A stretch of 64,000 nt of DNA from Flavobacterium gelidilacus DSM 15343 (GTDB lineage: Bacteria; Bacteroidota; Bacteroidia; Flavobacteriales; Flavobacteriaceae): NCBI RefSeq assembly GCF_000422685.1, contig NZ_AUGN01000001.1, positions 248,001 to 312,000 of the forward strand, written 5' to 3'. Under the pieces are notes generated by a model, which was not told the origin of the DNA, did no database searches, and saw only the letters and a list, made by a program, of their open reading frames with translations. A program made the position numbers and the translations under genes. Positions 45,361 through 55,300 of the stretch are shown one piece after another; position 1 is the stretch's first letter; each line of letters begins with the position of its first letter.

Positions 45361-45942
45361 TTATAGGTTTAGAAAGTTTATCAAAATTTGTTCTCCGAAA
45401 ACACCACTTTTCTCTGGGTGAAATTGAACTCCGTAGAAATTATTTTTTTGTAAAGCGGAACTATATTCTACTTCGTAATTGGTCGTTGCGATGGTTTCTT
45501 TACAATTTTTCGCATAAAAACTATGAACCAAATACATGAATTCATTTTCATTAATCCTTTTAAATAAAGGACTTTGTAAATTATAAATTGTATTCCAACC
45601 CATTTGAGGAACTTTGACTTTAGACGAGAATTTCACCACTTCAACATCAAAAATTCCAAGTCCTTTTGTATTTCCTTCTTCGGTTGAATTGCATAATAAT
45701 TGCATTCCTAAACAAATGCCTAAAACAGGTTGTTTTAACGTTGGAATTAATTTATCCAAACCGCTTTCTTTCAACTTTTTCATAGCACTACTCGCTTCAC
45801 CAACACCAGGAAAAATAACTTTATCTGCTTTTTGAATTTCATCCCAATTATTACTCAAAATACCCTCAAAACCTAATCTTTCTAAGGCAAATTGAATACT
45901 TTGAATATTTCCAGCACCATAATCAATTATTACAATATTCAT
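45361..45942 (-). CDS. hisH: Imidazole glycerol phosphate synthase glutamine amidotransferase subunit
   Basis: A 193-residue class I glutamine amidotransferase. The nucleophile Cys is in GICLGMQLL near residue 77, and the His-Glu pair is in QFHPEKSG near residue 173. It makes ammonia from glutamine and hands it to HisF. Its ATG overlaps the hisB stop by one base, so the two are coupled. Confidence 0.95.
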   Translation of the reverse strand: MNIVIIDYGAGNIQSIQFALERLGFEGILSNNWDEIQKADKVIFPGVGEASSAMKKLKESGLDKLIPTLKQPVLGICLGMQLLCNSTEEGNTKGLGIFDVEVVKFSSKVKVPQMGWNTIYNLQSPLFKRINENEFMYLVHSFYAKNCKETIATTNYEVEYSSALQKNNFYGVQFHPEKSGVFGEQILINFLNL

Positions 45943-47078
45943 TATAGCATTCCTTTTGTAGATGGTAAAATCATTTTTTCTACATCACGTTTAACAGCAA
46001 CTTTTATAGCTTTAGCGAAAGCTTTGAAAATTGCTTCAATTTTGTGGTGTTCGTTTGTTCCTTCGGCTTTTATGTTTAAGTTTGCTTTTGCTCCATCGGT
46101 AAAGGATTTAAAGAAGTGAAAAAACATTTCGGTTGGCATTTGTCCAATCATTTCTCGTTTGAATTCAGTTTCCCAAACTAACCAATTTCTTCCTCCAAAA
46201 TCTATGGCAACTTGTGCTAAGCAATCATCCATTGGTAAACAAAATCCGTATCTTTCTATGCCTAATTTGTTTCCTAAAGCTTTTGCGTAAACTTCTCCTA
46301 AAGCTATAGCTGTGTCTTCGATTGTGTGGTGTTCGTCTACTTCTAAATCACCTTTGACTTGAATATCCAAATCCATTTGTCCGTGACGAGCAATTTGATC
46401 TAACATGTGATCAAAAAAGGCAATTCCGGTATCAATGTTACTTTTTCCAGTTCCATCCAAATTTAATGTTATTGCAATATCTGTTTCATTTGTTTTTCTT
46501 TGAATTGAAGCTGTTCTACTTTCCAATTTAAGAAATTCATAAATCTTTTCCCAATCATTTGTTTCTAAACCGATTGTTGGTTGTAATTCTTCTTGTTTTA
46601 CAGAGATTTCTGTAGTTCCTAAATTTGTATTATCATTGATAAATATTGCTTTTGAACCTAAATTTTTAGCTAACTCAACATCAGTTAATCGGTCACCAAT
46701 CACAAATGAATTTTCTAGATCATAAGCTTTAGAAAAATAGTCAGTTAATAATCCAGTTCCAGGTTTTCTTGTATTGGCATTATCTTTTGGAAAGGTTCTG
46801 TCTAAAAAGACTTTATCAAAGACAACTCCTTCATTTTCATAGGTTTTCATTATGAAGTTGTGAACAGGCCAAAAAGTGTCTTCAGGAAAAATATTAGTTC
46901 CTAAACCATCTTGATTAGTTATCATTACTAATTCATAATCCAATTCTTTAGCAATTTTGCTCAAGAAAGGAATACACTTTGGATAAAAAATCATTTTATC
47001 AAACGCATCGATTTGTTCGTCTAGCGTTTCTTTTATTATCGTTCCATCTCTATCGATGAATAGTACTTTTTTAGGCAT
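45942..47078 (-). CDS. hisB: Bifunctional histidinol-phosphatase / imidazoleglycerol-phosphate dehydratase
   Basis: A 378-residue fusion. Residues 1 to about 165 are a HAD-type histidinol phosphatase with the nucleophile motif FIDRDGTI and the acidic motif [12 protein letters not shown]. From about 190 is the dehydratase with [13 protein letters not shown] and [16 protein letters not shown] metal motifs. The loop at residues 92-104 ([13 protein letters not shown]) corresponds to the zinc loop of E. coli HisB but has none of its Cys/His ligands. It overlaps hisC by eight bases. Confidence 0.95.
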   Translation of the reverse strand: MPKKVLFIDRDGTIIKETLDEQIDAFDKMIFYPKCIPFLSKIAKELDYELVMITNQDGLGTNIFPEDTFWPVHNFIMKTYENEGVVFDKVFLDRTFPKDNANTRKPGTGLLTDYFSKAYDLENSFVIGDRLTDVELAKNLGSKAIFINDNTNLGTTEISVKQEELQPTIGLETNDWEKIYEFLKLESRTASIQRKTNETDIAITLNLDGTGKSNIDTGIAFFDHMLDQIARHGQMDLDIQVKGDLEVDEHHTIEDTAIALGEVYAKALGNKLGIERYGFCLPMDDCLAQVAIDFGGRNWLVWETEFKREMIGQMPTEMFFHFFKSFTDGAKANLNIKAEGTNEHHKIEAIFKAFAKAIKVAVKRDVEKMILPSTKGML

Positions 47079-48120
47079 ATTGCAGTGTTTTTAAAAGTTG
47101 TATCACTTTTTCATTTTCGTCTTTTGTACCAATTGTTATTCGTAAGCAATTATCACATAAAGGTTGATTGCTTCTGTTTCTAACAACAATTCCGTTATCT
47201 ATAAATTGTTGGTAACGCAAATCAGCGTCATCTACTTTTACTAAAATAAAATTAGCATCTGAAGGTATAACTTTTTCGATAAAATCTACCGTTTTTAAAG
47301 CTTCAAATAATTTATCTCGCTCTACTAAAATTTTTTTAACTTGAAAATCTAATGTGCTTTGTTGTATTTTCTTAAGCGCTTTTTCTTGTGAAAGTATATT
47401 GATGTTATATGGAGGTTTTATTTTGTTTAGTACTGAAATTATTTCAGCAGAAGCATATAAAATTCCAATTCTCATTCCAGCCATTGCATAAGCTTTAGAT
47501 AATGTTTGGCATATTACTAAATTGGGATATTCTTTTAACAATAATAACCAACTGTCTTTCTCAGAAAAATCAATATAGGCTTCATCAATCAAAATCAAAC
47601 CACTAAAATTACTTAACAAGTCAAATACGATTTTGTCTGAAAAAGAGTTACCAGTTGGGTTATTTGGAGAACACAAAAACAAAATTTTAGTGTTTTCATC
47701 TGTTTTACTTAATATAGCTTCAGCATTGGGTTGAAAATCATCAGTTAAAAGAACTGCTCTATTTTCTACGGCGTTTATATTGGCTAATACTTCATACATG
47801 CCATATGTTGGAGGCAATGTGATTACATTATCTTTATAAGGTTCACAAAAAGCTCTGTATAATAAATCCAGTACTTCGTCACTACCATTTCCTAATAAGA
47901 TATTTTCAACTTTAACATCTCTTTTTTCGGCAAGAAGTTCTTTTAGCTCTAATTGCTGTGGATCTGGATAGCGATTTACACTGTTATCAAATGGATTTTC
48001 GTTAGCGTCTAAATAAATCATTTCGTGTTTGAAATCTTTAAATTCATCTCGAGCTGATGAATAAGGTTTCATGTTCAAAACATTTGTTCTTGTCAGTTTG
48101 TTGATATCGAAATTAGTCAT
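47071..48120 (-). CDS. hisC: Histidinol-phosphate aminotransferase
   Basis: A 349-residue fold-type I aminotransferase dependent on pyridoxal phosphate. The substrate region [10 protein letters not shown] near residue 34, CSPNNPTGN near residue 150, IDEAYIDF near residue 180, and the PLP lysine in [15 protein letters not shown] near residue 210 are all present. It moves an amino group from glutamate to imidazole acetol phosphate. It overlaps hisD and hisB by eight bases each. Confidence 0.95.
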   Translation of the reverse strand: MTNFDINKLTRTNVLNMKPYSSARDEFKDFKHEMIYLDANENPFDNSVNRYPDPQQLELKELLAEKRDVKVENILLGNGSDEVLDLLYRAFCEPYKDNVITLPPTYGMYEVLANINAVENRAVLLTDDFQPNAEAILSKTDENTKILFLCSPNNPTGNSFSDKIVFDLLSNFSGLILIDEAYIDFSEKDSWLLLLKEYPNLVICQTLSKAYAMAGMRIGILYASAEIISVLNKIKPPYNINILSQEKALKKIQQSTLDFQVKKILVERDKLFEALKTVDFIEKVIPSDANFILVKVDDADLRYQQFIDNGIVVRNRSNQPLCDNCLRITIGTKDENEKVIQLLKTLQYA

Positions 48121-49402
48121 TTTTTAAAGTATTTAATCTTAGTGAAACGGCATTTTTGTGAGCTTGTAATCCTTCAGCTTCAGCCATAAGTTCAATAGCT
48201 TTACCAATATTTTGGATTCCTTTTTGTGATATTTTTTGAAAAGTCATGGCTTTTAGAAAGCTATCTAAATTTACACCACTGTAACTTTTTGAGTATCCAT
48301 TAGTTGGTAATGTGTGATTTGTTCCTGATGCATAATCACCAGCACTTTCAGGTGTAAAGTTTCCGATAAAAACCGAACCTGCATTTTCTATATTTTCAAG
48401 GAAATAATCTTCATTTTTTGAACATACAATAAAGTGTTCTGGACCATATTCATTAATTAATTTCAAAGCTTCTTCCTCTGAATCCATAAAAATTAACTTT
48501 GAATTATTGATTGCCACTTGAGCAATTTCTTTTCTAGGTAAAACTTCTAATTGCTTATAAATTTCTTCTTCAACGTCATTTAACATGTTTTTTGAAGTCG
48601 TTACTAAAACAACTTGACTGTCTTTTCCGTGTTCCGCTTGACTCAATAAATCAGAGGCAACAAAAGAAGGAACAGCTGTTTCGTCAGCATAAACTAGTAA
48701 TTCACTTGGTCCAGCAGGCATATCAATAGCTACTCCGTTTTGAGAAGCAAATTGCTTTGCAATCGTTACAAATTGGTTTCCAGGTCCGAAAATTTTGTAG
48801 ACTTTATCAATTGTTTTCGTTCCAAATGTCATCGCTGCAATAGCTTGAATGCCACCAACTTTATATATTTTAGTCACACCGCAAAGTGAAGCTGCATATA
48901 AGATAGCTGGATTGATATTTCCGTTTTTATCTGGTGGTGTGCATAATATAATTTCCTTGCAACCAGCAATTTTAGCTGGAACAGCCAACATCAAAACTGT
49001 TGAAAACAAAGGAGCAGAACCACCTGGAATATACAAACCAACTTTTTGAATCGGTCTTTTTTCTTGCCAACATTGAACTCCTTCTGTGGTTTCAATACTT
49101 ATTTTTTCGGTTTTTTGAGCTTTGTGAAAGTTCAAAATATTTGATTTTGCTAATTGAATAGCTTCTTTTAAATCTTGAGAAATTTCTGTTTCTGCTTTTT
49201 GAATTTCATCAGTAGTAACAAGAATTGATTCTAATTCTACACCATCAAAATAAGAAGTATATTTTGCTAAAGCTTTATCCCCTTTTCTCTGAACTTCTTT
49301 AAAGATTTGTTTTACCGTTTCTTCAACATCATCAAAAGTTTGAGTAGGTCTTTTTAAGATTTCTTCCCAGTTTTTTAATTGTGGATTATATATTTTATTC
49401 AT
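48113..49402 (-). CDS. hisD: Histidinol dehydrogenase
   Basis: A 429-residue dehydrogenase that oxidises histidinol to histidine in two NAD steps. The start is placed at MNKIYNPQLKNWEEIL; a longer frame of 21 codons overlaps the end of hisG and has no family match. Family signatures are present: IFGPGNQFVTIAKQ, the DMPAGPSELLVYAD region near residue 230, SQAEHGKDSQ with catalytic/zinc residues, and GPEHF with the catalytic Glu-His. Confidence 0.95.
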   Translation of the reverse strand: MNKIYNPQLKNWEEILKRPTQTFDDVEETVKQIFKEVQRKGDKALAKYTSYFDGVELESILVTTDEIQKAETEISQDLKEAIQLAKSNILNFHKAQKTEKISIETTEGVQCWQEKRPIQKVGLYIPGGSAPLFSTVLMLAVPAKIAGCKEIILCTPPDKNGNINPAILYAASLCGVTKIYKVGGIQAIAAMTFGTKTIDKVYKIFGPGNQFVTIAKQFASQNGVAIDMPAGPSELLVYADETAVPSFVASDLLSQAEHGKDSQVVLVTTSKNMLNDVEEEIYKQLEVLPRKEIAQVAINNSKLIFMDSEEEALKLINEYGPEHFIVCSKNEDYFLENIENAGSVFIGNFTPESAGDYASGTNHTLPTNGYSKSYSGVNLDSFLKAMTFQKISQKGIQNIGKAIELMAEAEGLQAHKNAVSLRLNTLKND

Positions 49403-49437
49403 TTTTAAATAATTAATGATTAGTAAAAAGTAATTTG

Positions 49438-50295
49438 TTAAAGAACCATTTTTTCGATTGGACAAACTAAAATTCCTTCTGCTCCAGCTTCTTTTAATTG
49501 GTCAATAACATCCCAAAAAGTGTCTTCTTCAATCACAGAATGAACACTACTCCATCCTTCTTCTGCTAAAGGCATAACAGTTGGACTTTTTAAAACAGGA
49601 AGAATAGAACTTATAATTTCTATTTTGTCATTAGGAACGTTCATTAGAATATATTTAGATTTTCTAGAACGTAAAACTGATTGCATTCTGAATTGAAGTT
49701 TGCTTAATAAAGCTTTTGATTCTTCAGAAATTTGAGGAGAAACAGCTAAAACAGCTTCACTTTTTAAAATGACTTCTACTTCTTTTAAACCGTTTTTGAA
49801 TAAAGTACTTCCACTAGAAACGATATCTACAATTGCATCTGATAAACCAATATTTGGAGCGATTTCAACGGAACCTGAAATTTGGTGAATGTCAACCGAA
49901 ATTCCTTTAGATGAAAAATAATCAATTACTGTTTTTGGATAAGAAGTCGCAACTCTTAATCCATTTAAATCATTTATAGAATTGTATTTAAATGCTTTAG
50001 GAACAGCTACAGAAACTTTACATTTTGAGAAACCTAATTTTTCAGCTATTTCAATATTTTTTCCTTTTTCTACTAAAAGATTATCTCCAACAATAGCGAT
50101 ATCTACTACTCCATCTATTAAATATTGTGGAATATCTGAATTTCTTAAGAAGTAAACTTCAAGAGGAAAATTGGAAGCTGTTACTTTTAGTTGGTCATTT
50201 CCATTGTAAACAGAAATACCTGAATCTTTTAAGAGTTGAATACTTTCGTCGTACAAGCGACCTGATTTTTGAATAGCAATTTTTAATATTTTCAT
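49438..50295 (-). CDS. hisG: ATP phosphoribosyltransferase, long form
   Basis: A 285-residue HisG of the long, hexameric type, carrying the C-terminal ACT-like regulatory domain (from about residue 210) that binds histidine for feedback inhibition. The N-terminus is KIAIQKSGRLYDESIQLL; the catalytic region has DIVSSGSTLFKNGLKEVE near residue 165. It starts the pathway from ATP and PRPP. It is the first structural gene and lies downstream of the leader peptide and attenuator. Confidence 0.95.
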   Translation of the reverse strand: MKILKIAIQKSGRLYDESIQLLKDSGISVYNGNDQLKVTASNFPLEVYFLRNSDIPQYLIDGVVDIAIVGDNLLVEKGKNIEIAEKLGFSKCKVSVAVPKAFKYNSINDLNGLRVATSYPKTVIDYFSSKGISVDIHQISGSVEIAPNIGLSDAIVDIVSSGSTLFKNGLKEVEVILKSEAVLAVSPQISEESKALLSKLQFRMQSVLRSRKSKYILMNVPNDKIEIISSILPVLKSPTVMPLAEEGWSSVHSVIEEDTFWDVIDQLKEAGAEGILVCPIEKMVL

Positions 50296-50344
50296 TTTAA
50301 TTTTGAGAAATGTCTGAATATATCACTTGCTATTTCTTGGAAAG

Positions 50345-50376
50345 AAAAAACCCGTTTGATATACTCAAACGGGTTT
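50345..50376 (-). terminator. his operon attenuator terminator
   Basis: On the minus strand AAACCCGTTTGA (50376-50365) and TCAAACGGGTTT (50360-50349) form a perfect 12-base stem with a five-base loop, and the U run ends at 50345. It lies between the histidine-rich leader peptide and hisG, where a classic attenuator is expected. An alternative pairing of GTTTGAGT, which spans the left arm and loop, with GCTCAAGC in the leader coding region is possible (eight pairs, two G-U). Confidence 0.88.
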
Positions 50377-50410
50377 ATAATTTATTTTAGTGTATTACAT
50401 AAAAACATCA

Positions 50411-50467
50411 TTACCTAGCTTGAGCGTGGTTTAAATGATGATGATGATGTAATTTATTTGTAAACAT
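50411..50467 (-). CDS. hisL: his operon leader peptide
   Basis: An 18-codon ORF reading MFTNKLHHHHHLNHAQAR, with five consecutive His codons and a sixth three codons later. It lies downstream of a consensus promoter and 34 bases before a strong terminator hairpin ahead of hisG. This is the layout of ribosome-mediated attenuation as in enterobacterial hisL: slow translation of His codons when charged tRNA-His is scarce should favour an antiterminator. Too short for normal ORF calling; found by reading the minus strand. Translation itself is inferred. Confidence 0.88.
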   Translation of the reverse strand: MFTNKLHHHHHLNHAQAR

Positions 50468-50491
50468 GATATTTTGTTATTTTTAACAGTG

Positions 50492-50524
50492 CAAATATAA
50501 AGGCATAATTTCTGAATAAACAAA
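50492..50524 (-). promoter_or_regulatory. Promoter of the his operon
   Basis: On the minus strand a -33 TTTG (50524-50521) and a perfect -7 box TATATTTG (50499-50492) are 21 bases apart. Transcription would start near 50485, about 18 bases before the leader peptide ATG. Confidence 0.7.
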
Positions 50525-50548
50525 TTTTTATGAAAATTTATAGTTTGT

Positions 50549-51256
50549 TTAAGCTAGTTGGACTCCGAAAAAGTGACCAACTAGAGCTGTAAGTACCATG
50601 GCAATTGTACCCCAAAAAGTGACTCTTATCACTGCTTTTGACATACTTGAACCACCTGTTTTTGCTGCTAAAGCTCCTAAAAAAGCTAGAAATAAAATAG
50701 CAGAAATATATAGTGAATATTCCATCGTTTTTATAGGCAAAAATAAAGTTACCAAAAAAGGTAAAACGCCTCCAACGGTAAACGAAGCTCCTGAAGCTAA
50801 AGCAGCTTGTAAAGGTTTTGCTTGACTTATTTCATTTATTCCCAATTCATCTCTTATATGTGCTCCTAAAACATCATGTTCAGTTAATTCTAATGCAACT
50901 TGCATTGCAGTTTCTTTTTTTAAACCTCTTTCTACATAGATTTCTGCTAAACGTTGCAATTCTAATTCTGGCATTTCTTCTAATTCAATTTTTTCACGTT
51001 CTATATCGGATTTTTCAACATCCGTTTGAGAACTTACTGAAACGTATTCACCTGCAGCCATTGATAAAGCTCCAGCTACTAATCCAGCTAAAGTTGCTAA
51101 TATCACTGGTTCACGAAATTCACTTGCTGCTGCAACACCAATAGCAATACTTGAGGTTGAAAGTATTCCGTCATTAGCACCTAAAACAGCAGCTCTTAAC
51201 CAATTGCTTTTGTGAATGTAATGATTGTCTAAATAGTCATCTGCTTGATTTTCCAT
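50549..51256 (-). CDS. VIT1/CCC1-family metal transporter
   Basis: A 235-residue inner-membrane protein with five hydrophobic segments. Family motifs are WLRAAVLGANDGILSTSSI near residue 20 and AGALSMAAGEYVSVSSQTD near residue 60, followed by the cytoplasmic acidic helices (EREKIELEEMPELELQRLAE) that bind metal in plant VIT1. Members move Fe(II) or Mn(II). The gene begins three bases after the end of the CzcB-like adaptor gene, so it is probably part of the heavy-metal efflux operon. Confidence 0.88.
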   Translation of the reverse strand: MENQADDYLDNHYIHKSNWLRAAVLGANDGILSTSSIAIGVAAASEFREPVILATLAGLVAGALSMAAGEYVSVSSQTDVEKSDIEREKIELEEMPELELQRLAEIYVERGLKKETAMQVALELTEHDVLGAHIRDELGINEISQAKPLQAALASGASFTVGGVLPFLVTLFLPIKTMEYSLYISAILFLAFLGALAAKTGGSSMSKAVIRVTFWGTIAMVLTALVGHFFGVQLA

Positions 51257-51259
51257 ATA

Positions 51260-52375
51260 TTAAATGCTATCAAATACACCTTTTGTGAGTATTTTTGATT
51301 TTTTGTTTACTTTATTACTTTCAATAATTTCTATAGAATCGGCTGACTTCTCTCCTACTTTGACTTCTGTTTTTTCAAAGATATAATCAACTTTTGAATT
51401 ATTTTTAATTAAAAGTACATAATTTTTATCATTTTCAGTAATTAAAGCATCAATTGGAATAGCTAATCCTTTTTTAGAATCTGTTAAAATTGTTGCTTCT
51501 ACAAACATTCCAGTTAATAATCGTTGTTTTATTGCATCATCTAAATGTCCGTGAATCATGATTGTTCTGTCATTTCCTTCAATAGATTTTCCTACCAAAA
51601 CTACTTTAGCTTTAAATTCTTCATTTGAAGCTTGAGGAACCGTAAAAACAATATTTTGATTTTCTTTAATTTGAAGTATATCTTTTTCAAAAACAGCTAA
51701 TTCAACATGTAAATGATCTGTATCTACAATTTCTAAAATAATATCTGAAGGAGCCATAAACATTCCCACATTTGCATTCATAACCGTTACATCACCAGCA
51801 ATTGGTGCATAAATCGTAATAGTTGAAGTCAAATTTCCTTTCTGAACTTGTGCCGGAGAAATGTTTAAAACCTGTAATTTCTTTTTTAAACTTTGGTACA
51901 TTCCATTAGCTCTTTTATAATCACTTTCTGCTTTTAGATAGTTTTTTTGGGAAGTGATTTTTTCATCATACAAGGTTTTTTGTCTTTCATATTCAGATTT
52001 TAAATAGCTGATTTGTTCAGCCACTTCTAAATAATCCTTCTGAATGTCAATGAATTCAGTATTTTCAAGAGTTACTAAAGCTTGTCCTTTTTTGATTTTA
52101 TCACCAATTAATAAATGCGTTGATTTGATGTAACCTCCTAAAAATGAAGTGATTTTAACTCTATTTTCTGGTGGAACATCTATTTTTCCGGTTGCTTTTA
52201 CTCCAACATTAAAATCTTGTTCAGTTGGAGAACCAATTTCCATTTTCATGGTTTGAAATTGTTCTTTTGAAATTGAAATTTCGTCTTCGTTTTTTGAAAC
52301 AGTTTCTTCTGAAACTTCTTTTTTACAAGCTGTTAAGAGTAATCCTGATAGAAATATATATAGTAGCTTTTTCAT
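51260..52375 (-). CDS. CzcB/CusB-like periplasmic adaptor (lipoprotein)
   Basis: A 371-residue membrane-fusion protein. The N-terminus MKKLLYIFLSGLLLTACKKE has a lipobox (LTAC), so it is a lipoprotein anchored in a membrane. A lipoyl/beta-barrel core (KITSFLGGYIKSTHLLIGDK) surrounds a coiled-coil hairpin at about 105-170. It links the RND pump to the outer-membrane factor. The start lies one base after the CzcA fusion stop. Confidence 0.9.
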   Translation of the reverse strand: MKKLLYIFLSGLLLTACKKEVSEETVSKNEDEISISKEQFQTMKMEIGSPTEQDFNVGVKATGKIDVPPENRVKITSFLGGYIKSTHLLIGDKIKKGQALVTLENTEFIDIQKDYLEVAEQISYLKSEYERQKTLYDEKITSQKNYLKAESDYKRANGMYQSLKKKLQVLNISPAQVQKGNLTSTITIYAPIAGDVTVMNANVGMFMAPSDIILEIVDTDHLHVELAVFEKDILQIKENQNIVFTVPQASNEEFKAKVVLVGKSIEGNDRTIMIHGHLDDAIKQRLLTGMFVEATILTDSKKGLAIPIDALITENDKNYVLLIKNNSKVDYIFEKTEVKVGEKSADSIEIIESNKVNKKSKILTKGVFDSI

Positions 52376-52376
52376 T

Positions 52377-55300
52377 TTAATTTAAGGTTATGTATTGTAA
52401 ATTTAATTGCGTTAAGTTGTATTGTAAAAGAGTTTCTAAATAATCCATTTGAATAGATGTTGCGTTTTCTAAACTCATTATGTATTGAAAAAAATCAATT
52501 TCACCATGTTTGTAGCTCATGTCTGCTACTTTTATAATTTCTTCGGATAATTTCTTTCCATATTGATTATAGTAATTAATTCCTTCTTGAAATTTTTCTA
52601 AAGTTTGTTTCTGTTGGCTTAAATGTGCTTCGATTTTAAACATTTCATTTTCTTTTTGAGCTTCCCAACTTTGTAATTCAATTTTAGCCACTTTGTTTTT
52701 GGCCACATTTCCATTATAGAATAAAGGAATAGAAACTCCTAGTTGAAATCCATATAAAGATGAAGATAAGCCTGTGTTTTTTCCTTGAAAATATTCTAAA
52801 TGCAAATCGGGTAAAGCTTGTTGTTTTTGAAAAGATATTTGTTTTTTATAAACATCTGTAACATTCTCATAATATGAATTGTATAATTCCTTATTGTTAG
52901 CATTACTTAAATTATTTTCTGCTTTTAATTCTGTTGAAGAAATCACTAATTTTTCATCTGTTTGCACTAAAGATTTAAGCTTGTCATAAAACCCAATTTT
53001 ATCCGTTTTAATTTGAATTAATTTGGTGTTAATTTGACGAAATTTAGCCTGAGCTGTAATTTTTTCTAAGTAATTACTTTCTCCTAATTCGAATCTTCTA
53101 TCACTTGCTTTTGAAAAGTTTTGATACAAACTATCTAAGTAATTATATAATTTTTCTTGATGTTGTACAAATACGATTTGATTATAAACTGAAGAAATTT
53201 CACGAGTCAATTGACTTTTCTGTAAATTCAAATTTGAGTTTTCTTTCTCATATTCAGCTTGTAGCACTCTTTTATGAGCTCCATAAACTGTAGGAAAAGC
53301 AAAACTTTGCTGTACTCCAAAAACCTTTAACGGAATATTATTTGCAGGTAAGTTATTCTGGTCATAACTGTAATAAATATTGGTTTTATCAATAGAATAC
53401 GCTGTTTTTATAGATGCTTTTGATTTATCTACTTGTAACTGTATTGATTTGATATTCTTATTATTAGCAATTCCTTTTGAAACTAAACTATCTAATTCAG
53501 GGTTGTTGTTTTGAGCAAATCCGAAACCTGTAAATAGGAAAAACAGAATGATATAAGTTCCTGATGTATGTTTTTTAAATTTTGGTTTTTTAAATTCTTT
53601 GGTATCCATAATTTTATATAAAACAGGTAAAACTAACATAGTTAATAAAGTAGCTGTGAATAAACCACCAATTACAACCGTTGCTAAAGGTCTTTGCACT
53701 TCTGCACCCGCTGATGATGAAATTGCCATAGGTAAAAATCCTAAAGCAGCAGCAGCAGCTGTTAATAAAACAGGTCTTAATCTATCAGTTGTGCCTTTTA
53801 GAATTAATTCATCTATATTTTTCATGCCTTCGTGTTTCAGTTCTTTGAAATGTTCGATTAAAACAATTCCGTTTAAAACTGCTATTCCGAAAAGAGCAAT
53901 AAATCCAACTCCTGCTGAAATACTGAAAGGTAAATCGCGAATCCATAAAAATAAAACTCCTCCAACAGCAGATAAAGGAATCGCTGAATACACCATTAAA
54001 GCCTCTTTAACAGAACCAAAAGCAAAATATAATAAGATAAATATTAAAAATAAAGCTATTGGAACAGCAATTAGCAAACGAGCTTTGGCACTTTGCAGGT
54101 TTTCAAATTGTCCACCATAAGTGACTCTGTAACCTGTTGGTAATTTGATTTTAGTATCTACAATATTCTGAATATCATCAACAACACTCTGTAAATCTCG
54201 GTTTCTAACGTTAATTCCAACTACAATTCTTCTATTGGTATTATCTCTTGAAATTTTGGCTGGACCAGTTGTGTATTCAATATTTGCTAATTCTTGTAAT
54301 GGAATTTGTTGTCCATTTGGAGCCGAAACATATAAATTTTTAACATCTTGAATTCCAGAACGATTTTCTTTATCTAAGCGAATTACCATGTCGAAACGTT
54401 TTTCACCTTCGAACACATTTCCAACCGTTTTTCCTGCGAAAGCTAAAGATAAAACATCATTTAAATCCGCTATATTCATCCCAAATTGAGCGATTTTCAT
54501 TCTATTATACGTTACAGCCATTTGAGGTAAACCTTCTGTTTTTTCAATAATAATATCCGAAGCACCTTCTACGTTTTTAATCGCTTTGGCAATTTCGTCT
54601 GCTTTACGTGCTAATACTTCTAAATCATCACCAAAAACCTTCACAGCAACATCTGAACGTGTTCCAGAAATTAGTTCGTTAAAACGCATTTCTATAGGTT
54701 GCGTGAATTCGATTTCCATATTCGGAATCTTCTTTTCGATGGCTTCTTTTATTTTATCAGCTAATTCGTCTTTTGAATCAGCTGAAACCCATTCTGATTT
54801 TGGTTTTAATTTGACAATCACATCACTTTCTTCCATACTCATTGGATCTGTTGGAACTTCTGCGGCTCCAATCCTACTAACTACTTGATCAACTTCTGGA
54901 AAGTTTTTTAAGATGATTTGTTCGATTTTTGTTGTTGTTTCAATAGTTTTAGTTAAAGAAGTTCCAGTTTTTAAAACCGGTTGAATTACGAAATCACCTT
55001 CATCTAAAGTTGGAATAAATTCACCACCCATAGTTGTAAATAAAACTATTGCAAAAACCAATAAACCTAAAGCACCATATAACACCTTTTTTGTATTGGC
55101 TATTGCCCAAGTTATTGAAGGTAAATACCAAGAATTCAATTTATTAATTAATTTATTGGAAAGTGAATTTGGATTTTCAGCAGTTGGTTTTAAGAATAAT
55201 GATGAAACCACTGGAACATAAGTAAAACAGAATAACATAGCTCCAACTAAAGCAAAACTGAAAGTCATTGCCATAGGTTTAAACATTTTTCCTTCCACAC

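Noticed and set aside
53599..54120. Plus-strand 173-codon frame opposite the CzcA gene
   Set aside because: Antisense shadow of a conserved RND domain; no signal peptide, domain or promoter.
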